Of a DNA stretch of 64,000 nt, positions 8,621 to 16,604 are shown one piece after another. Where the stretch lies: assembly GCA_964445115.1 (NCBI GenBank), contig CAYUJU010000009.1:7463-71462 (forward strand), given 5' to 3'. How positions within the stretch are numbered: the stretch's first letter is position 1; the number at the start of each line of letters is the position of its first letter. The stretch is from CAIJXJ01 sp964445115 (GTDB taxonomy: Bacteria; Pseudomonadota; Gammaproteobacteria; Burkholderiales; Methylophilaceae). Position numbers and translations under genes: made by a program. Under the pieces are notes generated by a model, which worked only from the letters and a program-made list of their open reading frames with translations, was not told the DNA's origin and did not search any database.

Positions 8621-10000
8621 ATGGATCAGTCCGCACGTTATTCCGACCTGAGTCTGAAGGAAGAAGACCTGATCAAGGGCGGTAAACATATTCTGGTCGC
8701 CTACAAGATGAAGCCAAAAGCCGGCTACGGTTATCTGGAAGCTGCGGCACACTTCGCTGCCGAGTCCTCCACCGGCACCAACGTCGAAGTGTCCACGACC
8801 GATGATTTCACCAAGGGCGTCGACGCGCTGGTGTATTACATCGACGAAGCGAACGAGGATATGCGCATTGCCTATCCGCTGGATCTGTTCGACCGCAACG
8901 TGACCGACGGCCGCATGATGATCGTGTCCTTCCTGACGCTGGCCATCGGTAATAATCAGGGAATGGGCGACATCGAGCACGGCAAGATGATCGACTTCTA
9001 CGTCCCGGAGCGTGCGATCCAGTTGTTCGACGGTCCGTCCAAGGATATTTCCGATATGTGGCGCATCCTCGGCCGTCCGATCAAGGATGGCGGCTATATT
9101 GCCGGGACTATCATCAAGCCGAAGTTGGGCCTGCGTCCCGAGCCCTTCGCCAAGGCGGCCTACCAGTTCTGGCTGGGCGGTGACTTCATCAAGAACGATG
9201 AGCCGCAAGGCAACCAGACCTTCTGCCCAATGAAGAAGGTGATCCCGCTGGTCGTAGACGCCATGAAGCGTGCCCAGGACGAAACTGGCCAGGCCAAGAT
9301 TTTCTCCGCCAACATTACCGCGGACGACCACTACGAAATGATCGCCCGTGCAGACTACATTCTGGAAGCCTTCGGTCCGGATGCCGACAAGGTGGCTTTC
9401 CTGGTCGACGGTTACGTTGGCGGTCCTGGTATGGTGACCACGGCGCGTCGCCAGTATCCGAACCAGTACCTGCACTACCACCGTGCCGGTCACGGTGCCG
9501 TGACCTCCCCGTCTGCCAAGCGTGGCTACACCGCATTCGTGCTGGCCAAGATGTCCCGCCTGCAAGGTGCTTCCGGCATCCACGTCGGTACCATGGGCTT
9601 CGGCAAGATGGAAGGTGAAGGCGATGACAAGAACATCGCTTACATGATTGAGCGTGACGAAGCACAAGGCCCGGTCTACTACCAGAAGTGGTACGGCATG
9701 AAGCCGACCACCCCCATCATCTCTGGTGGTATGAACGCGTTGCGTCTGCCAGGCTTCTTCGAGAACCTGGGCCACGGTAACGTGATCAACACGGCAGGTG
9801 GCGGTTCCTACGGTCACATCGACAGCCCGGCGGCCGGTGCGATCTCCCTGCGCCAGTCTTACGAGTGCTGGAAGGCTGGTGCTGATCCGATCGAGTTTGC
9901 CAAGGAGCACAAGGAATTTGCTCGCGCGTTCGAGTCCTTCCCGAAGGATGCGGACAAGCTGTATCCGGGTTGGCGTGAAAAGCTGGGCGTCCACAAGTAA
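8621..10000 (+). CDS. cbbM: Ribulose bisphosphate carboxylase, form II
   Basis: Form II RuBisCO large subunit, 459 residues, fixing CO2 onto ribulose 1,5-bisphosphate in the Calvin cycle. The active-site segment GGDFIKNDEP places the carbamylated lysine at residue 191, the same number as in Rhodospirillum rubrum. Other active-site segments are visible: GTIIKPKLGL, HYHRAGHGA, GIHVGTMGFGKMEG and SGGMNALRL. The start ATG at 8621 has an AGAGGAG Shine-Dalgarno. No small subunit gene follows, as expected for form II. Form II enzymes have low CO2/O2 specificity, suggesting a high-CO2 or low-oxygen lifestyle. Confidence 0.98.
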   Translation: MDQSARYSDLSLKEEDLIKGGKHILVAYKMKPKAGYGYLEAAAHFAAESSTGTNVEVSTTDDFTKGVDALVYYIDEANEDMRIAYPLDLFDRNVTDGRMMIVSFLTLAIGNNQGMGDIEHGKMIDFYVPERAIQLFDGPSKDISDMWRILGRPIKDGGYIAGTIIKPKLGLRPEPFAKAAYQFWLGGDFIKNDEPQGNQTFCPMKKVIPLVVDAMKRAQDETGQAKIFSANITADDHYEMIARADYILEAFGPDADKVAFLVDGYVGGPGMVTTARRQYPNQYLHYHRAGHGAVTSPSAKRGYTAFVLAKMSRLQGASGIHVGTMGFGKMEGEGDDKNIAYMIERDEAQGPVYYQKWYGMKPTTPIISGGMNALRLPGFFENLGHGNVINTAGGGSYGHIDSPAAGAISLRQSYECWKAGADPIEFAKEHKEFARAFESFPKDADKLYPGWREKLGVHK

Positions 10001-10126
10001 TTTCGGGCGCTTTCCATCCTGTGTGGCGTAGCCAAGGGCTTGTCGTACTACAAGTACTGCATGCGCCCTTCGCGCCTTGCCTGGGATTGAAATCATCCCG
10101 AAATTGATTGTTGCAGCAGTCACGGG

Positions 10127-10164
10127 AAAGCCCCTGCGTCTCATCTCCCGCAGGGGCTTTTTTG
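10127..10164 (+). terminator. Terminator between cbbM and cbbQ
   Basis: Stem AAAGCCCCTGCG / CGCAGGGGCTTT with six T at its 3' end. Being inside the cbb operon, it may be a partial terminator that keeps cbbM mRNA far above cbbQ/cbbO. Confidence 0.8.
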
Positions 10165-10212
10165 TGAGTCTATACCAGAGTAATTTTGTCGGAATTAAAT
10201 AGCGAGGGTGCC

Positions 10213-11025
10213 ATGAGTAACCACTTCGACATCAATCAGTACCGTATCCTGCAAGAGCCGTTTTATCAGTCGACCGGCAACGAGGTCGCGCTGTACGAGG
10301 CTGCCTACGCTGCGCGCTTGCCGGTCATGCTCAAGGGGCCGACAGGGTGCGGCAAGTCGCGTTTCGTCGAACACATGGCGTGGCGACTGGGCAAGCCGTT
10401 GATAACGGTGGCATGTAACGAAGACATGACCGCATCCGATCTGGTGGGGCGTTATCTGCTGGATGCCAATGGCACGCGTTGGCTGGACGGTCCGCTGACG
10501 CTGGCGGCCCGTTACGGTGCGATCTGCTATCTGGATGAAGTGGTCGAAGCGCGACAGGATACGACCGTGGTGATTCACCCGCTGACCGACCACCGCCGTA
10601 CCCTGCCGCTCGACAAGAAGGGCGAGTTGGTACAGGCTCACCCCGATTTTCAACTGGTGATTTCCTACAACCCAGGCTACCAGAGCCTGATGAAGGATCT
10701 CAAGCAATCGACCAAGCAGCGTTTTACTGGATTCGATTTCGATTATCCGAGTGCGGCGCTGGAAACGACGATCTTGGCGAAGGAAACGGGCCTGGACGAG
10801 GCGTTGGCCGGACAGTTGGTCCGGATCGGCATCGCGGCGCGCAACCTCAAGGGGCATGGGTTGGATGAAGGTATTTCCACCCGTCTGCTGGTGTACGCGG
10901 CGACTCTGATCAAGGGGGGCGTTGCCCCACGCGAAGCTTGTCGTATGGCGATGGTGCGTCCGATCACAGACGATGCGGATATCCGCGCCACGCTCGACAA
11001 CGCCATCGATACGATTTTTGCCTGA
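10213..11025 (+). CDS. cbbQ: RuBisCO activase AAA+ subunit CbbQ
   Basis: MoxR-type AAA+ ATPase of 270 residues. Walker A GPTGCGKS lies at about residues 42-49, Walker B CYLDEVVEAR follows, and VISYNPGYQ forms the sensor segment. With CbbO it makes the CbbQO motor, known to remove inhibitory sugar phosphates from RuBisCO in chemoautotrophic proteobacteria. The start MSNHFDINQYRI at 10213 agrees with family N-termini; an upstream in-frame start at 10186 is less likely. It lies directly between cbbM and cbbO. Confidence 0.95.
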   Translation: MSNHFDINQYRILQEPFYQSTGNEVALYEAAYAARLPVMLKGPTGCGKSRFVEHMAWRLGKPLITVACNEDMTASDLVGRYLLDANGTRWLDGPLTLAARYGAICYLDEVVEARQDTTVVIHPLTDHRRTLPLDKKGELVQAHPDFQLVISYNPGYQSLMKDLKQSTKQRFTGFDFDYPSAALETTILAKETGLDEALAGQLVRIGIAARNLKGHGLDEGISTRLLVYAATLIKGGVAPREACRMAMVRPITDDADIRATLDNAIDTIFA

Positions 11026-11041
11026 GCGACGGAGCTGAAGC

Positions 11042-13306
11042 GTGGCCGTTGCGACGCCAACTTATCAAGGGCAACATCCCGACCATTGGAAACGGCTGGA
11101 TAACCGTTTTCCACAAGTCATGGAAGTGTTCGACGAGTGCATGGCCGATGCGCTCAAGGTGCTGTCGCCCGAAGGAATGAATGCCTACCTCGACGCCGCC
11201 GGGTTCCTTGGCCGCATTGGGCGTGGCGCCGATCCCATCCTGATTTTCCTGAGTGAGTGGCCTGGGCTGGCGCGCACCTTGGGCGAATCGTCGTTGCCCA
11301 TCATCATGGCCACGCTGCAGCGCATGTTCAAGTCGCCCAACGGCAAGGCGATCGTCGGGTTTTTGCAGACCTTGCCGGCGATCGCGCGCCGACTGCATTC
11401 GCAGGAACCCTTGCAGGATTATTTCGATGTGATGCTGGAGTTGATGGACCGGACGACAGGTTCTGTTCATGGGCGACAGGCGACGTTTGCCAGTGAAGGA
11501 TTGCCGGAGTTTTTGGCCAAGGCACCTTATCTGGTGACGCAACTCTCGCTGGAGGGCCTGCGCAACTGGGTGACCTACGGCATCCGCTACTACCATGACC
11601 ACCCGGAGCGGCAGCGCGATTATTTCAGCTTGCAGTCCGCCGACAGCAAGGCCATGCTGCAGCGCGAACGCCACGGCACGCTGCTCGCCGATCATGAGCG
11701 ACAGCTCGACATGTATTTGCGCGCCCTGTGGCAGGACCATCATTATTTCGTACCCTATTCCACAGGGTTCGACGAGTTGCGCAAGCCGGTGCCTTATTAC
11801 GACGCCTTCGGCATCCGCTTGCCCGATGTCTATGATGACCGGAACGCGGTGCGCGGTATCGACCGCTACCGCGCCGCACTGGCGCACATGGCGGCGCACC
11901 GGCGCTGGACCACGCCGATCTTCGCGGACAACTACAGCCCGTTCCAGCGCATGGCGGTCGAGATTATGGAAGATAGCCGTGTCGAGTATCTGGCGATGCG
12001 TGAATACCCCGGCCTGCGCGCCTTGTTCCTGGCATTGCATCCCGTGCCGGGCGAACAGGATTGCGACCCGGAGCGTGAGTCGGCTGTGCGCCATCGATTG
12101 ACCATGCTATCGCGTGCCGTGCTGGATCCTGACCATTCTTATCAAAATCCGTATGTCATCGAATTTGCGGCGCGTTTCCACGAGATCATGGCCCGGGGCG
12201 AATCCAGCACGCAGGAAATTGCTGATCTCGCGGCGTTGTTCGTGGCGCGCACGCGGCGTCAGAGCGACCAGTCCTCCAAGGTATATTTCAAGGATACCGA
12301 AGTCGACTACCGTGACGATAACCGCCACATGTGGCGTTATTACGAAAATAGCGATGACGAAGAGCAGTTTGAAGACCACCGTTCCGCTAGCGAACAAGCG
12401 GAGCTCCAGTCGTTGCCACCGCGCCACTACCCGGAATGGGACTACAGCACCCAGACCTATCGTCCGGACTGGACCAGCGTGTATGAGGTGCTGCATCCGC
12501 CCGGTAATGCGGCAGAGATCGATCATCTGCTGCAAAAGCACGATGCGTTGGCCAAGCGGCTGAAGCGTTTACTGGATCTGCTCAAGCCACAGCAGAAGGT
12601 GCGCGTGCGTTACCAGGAAGAAGGTAGCGAGCTGGATCTCGACGTTGCCCTGCGCTCCTTGATCGACTACAAGAGCGGTGCGGTGCCGGACCCTCGCATC
12701 AACATGAGCCACAAGAACGACGGACGCGATATCGCAGTCATGCTGCTACTGGATTTGTCCGAGTCACTGGGAAATCCAGTGCCGGGCAGCGACCAGACGC
12801 TGCTGGAATTGAGCCGCGAGGCGGTGTCCTTGCTGGGGTGGGCGGTGCAGCAACTGGGCGACAGCTTCGCCGTCGCCGGCTTCCACTCCAACACGCGTCA
12901 CGAAGTGCGCTACCTGCACATCAAGGGCTATAGCGAGCCTTGGGATGATAGCGTGAAGGCGCGCCTGGCTGCGATGGATTCTGGTTATTCCACTCGCATG
13001 GGCGCTGCAATGCGTCATGCTGCGCACACGCTGGAAAAGCGCAAGGCGGATAAAAAACTGATGCTGATTCTGACTGATGGCGAGCCGGCAGATATCGATA
13101 GCAAGGATCCGCGCCTGCTGATCGAGGATGCCCGCAAGGCGGTACAGGAGTTGGACCAGCAGGGAATTTATACCTACTGCATCAACCTGGACCCGAAGGC
13201 GGACGAGTACGTAAGTGACATCTTCGGCAGGCAGTATACGGTCATCGATAACGTCCAGCGTTTGCCTGAAAAACTCCCGCAGCTTTTTATGGCGCTAACG
13301 AAGTAA
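11042..13306 (+). CDS. cbbO: RuBisCO activase adaptor CbbO (von Willebrand factor A domain)
   Basis: Large 754-residue partner of CbbQ. The C-terminal third is a von Willebrand A domain with the MIDAS sequence DLSES (first Asp near residue 571) and ILTDGEPADID; in the CbbQO system this metal site contacts RuBisCO. The long N-terminal helical region binds the CbbQ hexamer in characterised systems. Translation starts at GTG 11042, 17 bases after cbbQ. A long hairpin overlaps the stop codon and ends the operon. Confidence 0.95.
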   Translation: MAVATPTYQGQHPDHWKRLDNRFPQVMEVFDECMADALKVLSPEGMNAYLDAAGFLGRIGRGADPILIFLSEWPGLARTLGESSLPIIMATLQRMFKSPNGKAIVGFLQTLPAIARRLHSQEPLQDYFDVMLELMDRTTGSVHGRQATFASEGLPEFLAKAPYLVTQLSLEGLRNWVTYGIRYYHDHPERQRDYFSLQSADSKAMLQRERHGTLLADHERQLDMYLRALWQDHHYFVPYSTGFDELRKPVPYYDAFGIRLPDVYDDRNAVRGIDRYRAALAHMAAHRRWTTPIFADNYSPFQRMAVEIMEDSRVEYLAMREYPGLRALFLALHPVPGEQDCDPERESAVRHRLTMLSRAVLDPDHSYQNPYVIEFAARFHEIMARGESSTQEIADLAALFVARTRRQSDQSSKVYFKDTEVDYRDDNRHMWRYYENSDDEEQFEDHRSASEQAELQSLPPRHYPEWDYSTQTYRPDWTSVYEVLHPPGNAAEIDHLLQKHDALAKRLKRLLDLLKPQQKVRVRYQEEGSELDLDVALRSLIDYKSGAVPDPRINMSHKNDGRDIAVMLLLDLSESLGNPVPGSDQTLLELSREAVSLLGWAVQQLGDSFAVAGFHSNTRHEVRYLHIKGYSEPWDDSVKARLAAMDSGYSTRMGAAMRHAAHTLEKRKADKKLMLILTDGEPADIDSKDPRLLIEDARKAVQELDQQGIYTYCINLDPKADEYVSDIFGRQYTVIDNVQRLPEKLPQLFMALTK

Positions 13307-13327
13307 GCGCCATAAAGCGGGAGTTTT
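13270..13327 (+). terminator. Long hairpin overlapping the cbbO stop, probable operon terminator
   Basis: Arms AAAACTCCCGC / GCGGGAGTTTT and TTTATGGCGC / GCGCCATAAA enclose the stop codon. A second perfect 10-base-arm palindrome, TAACATGCGC / GCGCATGTTA, lies at 13338-13359 without a T-run. Confidence 0.7.
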
Positions 13328-13487
13328 CAGAGAAGGCTAACATGCGCGTGCGCATGTTAAGCGTAGCGTGCCGGAACTAAAAGCTTCCGCAACTTAAATT
13401 ATGGCTCTCGGAAGTGAGTGCCATGAATCTGGCGCTTTCCACTGTGCGGATGAAATAGGATAATCACGGGTCAACCAAGGGGGTATT

Positions 13488-13919
13488 GTGAAAAGAGTGA
13501 CGGATATCAGCCAGAAAATCATGGCGCAGCTCGAGAACGTCGGCTTGATTGCCATCGCGATTGCCACGGTGGTTGCGGCCGGGCAGGAGATATCCCACAT
13601 GGTGTTCAACCACACGGTGACGGTGGGCGACCTGCTGATGATGTTCATTTATCTGGAAGTGTTGTCCATGGTGCGCCAGTACATCGCCACCGGGACCATG
13701 CCTGTACGCTACCCGCTTTACATCGGCATTGTGGCCATGACGCGCCATATCGTGCTGGATATGAAGGAGCTTGCCTCCATGCAGGTGGTAGCCTTTGCTT
13801 CGGCTACCCTGATGTTGGCCCTTGCGATTCTGGTGGTCCGTTACGGCCACGTAAAATTCCCTTACCCGTCGGGCGACGATGGCTCCTACAAGGCCCCGCT
13901 CGATCAAGTGCAAAAATGA
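13488..13919 (+). CDS. psiE: PsiE-like phosphate-starvation-inducible membrane protein
   Basis: Inner membrane protein of 143 residues with four predicted helices, matching the PsiE family in length and in the HMVFNHTVTVGDLLMMFIYLE and MPVRYPLYIGIVAMTRHI segments. The biochemical role of PsiE is not established; in Escherichia coli it is regulated by phosphate and cAMP-CRP. No clear Pho box is seen directly upstream here. It ends 11 bases before purC and may be co-transcribed with it. Confidence 0.85.
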   Translation: MKRVTDISQKIMAQLENVGLIAIAIATVVAAGQEISHMVFNHTVTVGDLLMMFIYLEVLSMVRQYIATGTMPVRYPLYIGIVAMTRHIVLDMKELASMQVVAFASATLMLALAILVVRYGHVKFPYPSGDDGSYKAPLDQVQK

Positions 13920-13930
13920 TAGGAACCTCC

Positions 13931-14830
13931 ATGAGCCAACCGCTCCTGCAATCCAGTATCAAGAGCCTGCCCCTGCTCCACAAGGGCAAGGTGCGCGACA
14001 TTTATGACCTCGGCGCCGACAAGATGTTGATCGTGACGACCGATCGACTTTCTGCCTTCGACGTCATCCTGCCGACGCCGATCGAGGGTAAGGGCGCCGT
14101 GCTGACCCAGATCGCCAATTTCTGGTTCGACAAGCTGAAGCACATCATCCCCAATCATCTGACCGGAATCGATCCGAACAGCGTGGTGACTGATCCGGCG
14201 GAGAAAGCCCAACTCGGCGCCCGTGCCATTGTGACGCGCAAGCTGAAGCCGCTGCCGATTGAGGCCATCGTGCGCGGTTATCTGGTGGGCTCGGGATGGA
14301 AGGAATACCAGAAGTCCGGTACGGTGTGCGGGATTGCCCTGCCGGCAGGCCTGCAGGAGGCCTCCAAGCTGCCTGAACCGATTTTTACGCCTTCGACCAA
14401 GGCTGAAGTGGGCGCACACGACGAAAACATCAGCTTCGAACAGGCCGCCGCCCTGATGGGGGCCGAACTGGCCGGAAAAGTGCGCGACGCGGCGATTCGT
14501 GTTTACAAGGAAGCTGCCGAATATGCCCTCACCCGCGGCATCATCATCGCCGATACCAAGTTCGAGTTCGGCGTGGATGAGGCGGGTACGCTCTACCTGA
14601 TCGACGAAGTGCTGACGCCCGACTCCTCGCGCTTCTGGCCGGCAGACCAGTACCAGGTCGGCAAAAACCCGCCCAGCTACGACAAGCAGTATGTGCGCGA
14701 CTGGCTGGAGTCCTCCGGCTGGAACAAGCAGGCGCCAGGACCGGAACTGCCGCCTGACGTAGCGGCGAAGACCGCCGAGAAATATCGCGAAGCCTACCGG
14801 TTGCTGGCCGGGCGTGACCTGGTGGCATGA
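13931..14830 (+). CDS. purC: Phosphoribosylaminoimidazole-succinocarboxamide synthase
   Basis: SAICAR synthetase, 299 residues, the ATP-dependent ligation of aspartate to CAIR in purine synthesis. HKGKVRDIYDLG at the N-terminus is the ATP-grasp-like glycine-poor loop of PurC; EAIVRGYLVGSGWKEY and LIDEVLTPDSSRFW are family signatures. This is the longer ~300-residue form common in proteobacteria and yeast. Start at 13931 follows a GGAACC leader. The stop overlaps the next gene (ATGA). purE and purK are at the other end of the window. Confidence 0.97.
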   Translation: MSQPLLQSSIKSLPLLHKGKVRDIYDLGADKMLIVTTDRLSAFDVILPTPIEGKGAVLTQIANFWFDKLKHIIPNHLTGIDPNSVVTDPAEKAQLGARAIVTRKLKPLPIEAIVRGYLVGSGWKEYQKSGTVCGIALPAGLQEASKLPEPIFTPSTKAEVGAHDENISFEQAAALMGAELAGKVRDAAIRVYKEAAEYALTRGIIIADTKFEFGVDEAGTLYLIDEVLTPDSSRFWPADQYQVGKNPPSYDKQYVRDWLESSGWNKQAPGPELPPDVAAKTAEKYREAYRLLAGRDLVA

Positions 14831-15126
14831 AGCAACGCCTGCGCGACATCGCGCGGCATCTGAAAACCGAATTTGCCGTCTATCGTCTGGCGCTGAAACA
14901 TGCCCGGACGCCATGGCTGGCGAAAGTGTTGCTGGGATTGGCAGTGAGCTACGTGCTGCTGCCGTTCGACCTGATCCCGGATTTTATTCCGGTGATCGGA
15001 CATCTCGATGATCTGGTGATCGTGCCTGGGCTGGTTTATCTGGCGCTGAGGCTGATCCCGGAAGAAGTGATGGCGGAGTGCCGCCAGAAAGTGGCTGACA
15101 CACAATGCGCGACATCAATAAACTGA
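14827..15126 (+). CDS. DUF1232 (YkvA-like) small membrane protein
   Basis: A 99-residue protein with the DUF1232 hallmark LPFDLIPDFIPVIGHLDDLVIVP in a hydrophobic centre. The family is widespread but without defined function. It overlaps purC by four bases and runs 22 bases into the following carbonic anhydrase gene, so the three genes are translationally coupled. Confidence 0.85.
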   Translation: MKQRLRDIARHLKTEFAVYRLALKHARTPWLAKVLLGLAVSYVLLPFDLIPDFIPVIGHLDDLVIVPGLVYLALRLIPEEVMAECRQKVADTQCATSIN

Positions 15127-15725
15127 TCGCTGGATTCAAACGGTTCCAGGCCAACTATTTCGGTGGCGACCAGGAACTGTTCGCCCGCCTGAAGCAAGGG
15201 CAGAACCCCGGCGCCATGGTCATTGCCTGTTCCGACTCTCGGGTCGATCCCGCCATCCTGCTGGATGCGCAGCCGGGTGACCTGTTCATGGTGCGTAACG
15301 TGGCCAATCTGGTGCCACCTTACGAGCGTGGCGCGGGCCTGCACGGCGTAAGTACGGCGCTGGAGTTCGGTGTTTGCGTGCTGGGCGTTTCCCACCTGAT
15401 CGTGCTGGGACACAGTCAGTGCGGTGGCGTGCGGGCTTTGATGGAGGGTACGCAGGGCGACTTCATGGGCAACTGGGTCAACATCGCGGCCCGAGCCAAG
15501 GAGCGCGTCCTGGCGGAATTTCCCGCGGCAACTCCCCAGGAACAGTGCCACGCTTGCGAGGAGGCATCCATCCTGGTGTCGCTGGAAAACCTGCTGACGT
15601 TCCCCTGGATCCGCGAGCGCGTGGAGCAGGGCACGCTGGTGCTGCACGGCTGGTATTTCGATATCGACAGCGGGCGTCTGATCGCCTATGACGCGGACGC
15701 CCACGCATTCCAGCCGCTGATCTGA
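15105..15725 (+). CDS. Beta-class carbonic anhydrase
   Basis: Zinc enzyme of 206 residues interconverting CO2 and bicarbonate. The zinc ligands are visible in ACSDSRVDP (Cys with Asp/Arg dyad) and GHSQCGGV (His and Cys). It overlaps the DUF1232 gene by 22 bases. With a form II RuBisCO 5 kb upstream, it probably helps supply CO2 for fixation, though a general role in bicarbonate supply for biosynthesis (including purine synthesis next door) is equally possible. No signal peptide, so cytoplasmic. Confidence 0.95.
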   Translation: MRDINKLIAGFKRFQANYFGGDQELFARLKQGQNPGAMVIACSDSRVDPAILLDAQPGDLFMVRNVANLVPPYERGAGLHGVSTALEFGVCVLGVSHLIVLGHSQCGGVRALMEGTQGDFMGNWVNIAARAKERVLAEFPAATPQEQCHACEEASILVSLENLLTFPWIRERVEQGTLVLHGWYFDIDSGRLIAYDADAHAFQPLI

Positions 15726-15789
15726 CTTCGAATCGACACGATTCCCGCTTATAATTCAACGTTTTTCCAAGTGAGTAAGGATTTGCAAC

Positions 15790-16338
15790 ATGGCTTTCAA
15801 TAACGTGCCGACCGGCAAGGATATCCCCAACGACTTCAACGTCATCATCGAAATCCCGATGCAGGGCGATCCGGTCAAGTACGAGGTGGACAAGGAGAGC
15901 GGCGCGATTTTCGTCGACCGCTTCATGGGCACGTCCATGCAGTACCCCTGCAATTACGGCTACATCCCGCACACCCTGTCGGAAGATGGCGATCCGGTCG
16001 ACGTGCTGGTGATCACCCCGGTGCCGCTGATTCCCGGCGTGGTCGTGCGCTGCCGCCCGCTCGGCATGCTGAAAATGACTGACGAAGCCGGTCCGGACGC
16101 CAAGGTGCTGGCAGTGCCGGTCGACAAGGTATGTGGCCTGTATGGTCACCTCAAGACCCATGAGGATGTGTCCGCCTGGCGCCTGAACATGATCTGCCAC
16201 TTCTTCGAGCACTATAAAGATCTGGACAAGGGCAAGTGGGTCAAGATCGACGGCTGGGCCGGCCTGGAAGAGGCAAGGCAGGAAATCGTCGCCGGCGTGG
16301 AGCGCTTCAATAACGCCGTGGACAAGCCCGCCTTCTAA
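15790..16338 (+). CDS. ppa: Soluble inorganic pyrophosphatase, family I
   Basis: Hydrolyses pyrophosphate to phosphate in the cytoplasm. The 182-residue protein has the family I signature DGDPVDVLVITP and the substrate loop YPCNYGYIPHTLSEDGD. An ATAAT-type -10 (TATAAT at 15750-15755) lies 35 bases upstream of the start, suggesting its own promoter. The next gene is the membrane pyrophosphatase, so both ways of using PPi are adjacent: one wasteful, one energy-conserving. Confidence 0.97.
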   Translation: MAFNNVPTGKDIPNDFNVIIEIPMQGDPVKYEVDKESGAIFVDRFMGTSMQYPCNYGYIPHTLSEDGDPVDVLVITPVPLIPGVVVRCRPLGMLKMTDEAGPDAKVLAVPVDKVCGLYGHLKTHEDVSAWRLNMICHFFEHYKDLDKGKWVKIDGWAGLEEARQEIVAGVERFNNAVDKPAF

Positions 16339-16358
16339 GCGATGTCTTCACCCTCGCG

Positions 16359-16384
16359 AAAACGCCGGCATCCGCCGGCGTTTT
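16359..16384 (+). terminator. Terminator after ppa
   Basis: Perfect stem AAAACGCCGGC / GCCGGCGTTTT with a four-base loop. The remaining gap to hppA shows no gene. Confidence 0.9.
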
Positions 16385-16604
16385 GCTTTCTGCCGTTGGC
16401 TTTCACCACACCGTTTTATCGGGTAAGCTTGCCAGGCGGTGTCGGATTCACGACGCCTCGTCATCAATACGTCTTACGAAGTCCCGCCGAAGCGCCTTGC
16501 GTGTTCGGCTGATTGCCTCCGGGTGGTCGCGTTTCAAGCTGTTCTGGACATGGCAGGGAGTCTTGCCCTGCCTTTAATAACTGCTGGAAGGGAGGGGTTT
16601 TCCG

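Noticed and set aside
8606..10144. 512-residue open frame opposite cbbM
   Set aside because: Mirror image of a strongly coding GC-rich gene; no ribosome binding site and no recognisable domain.
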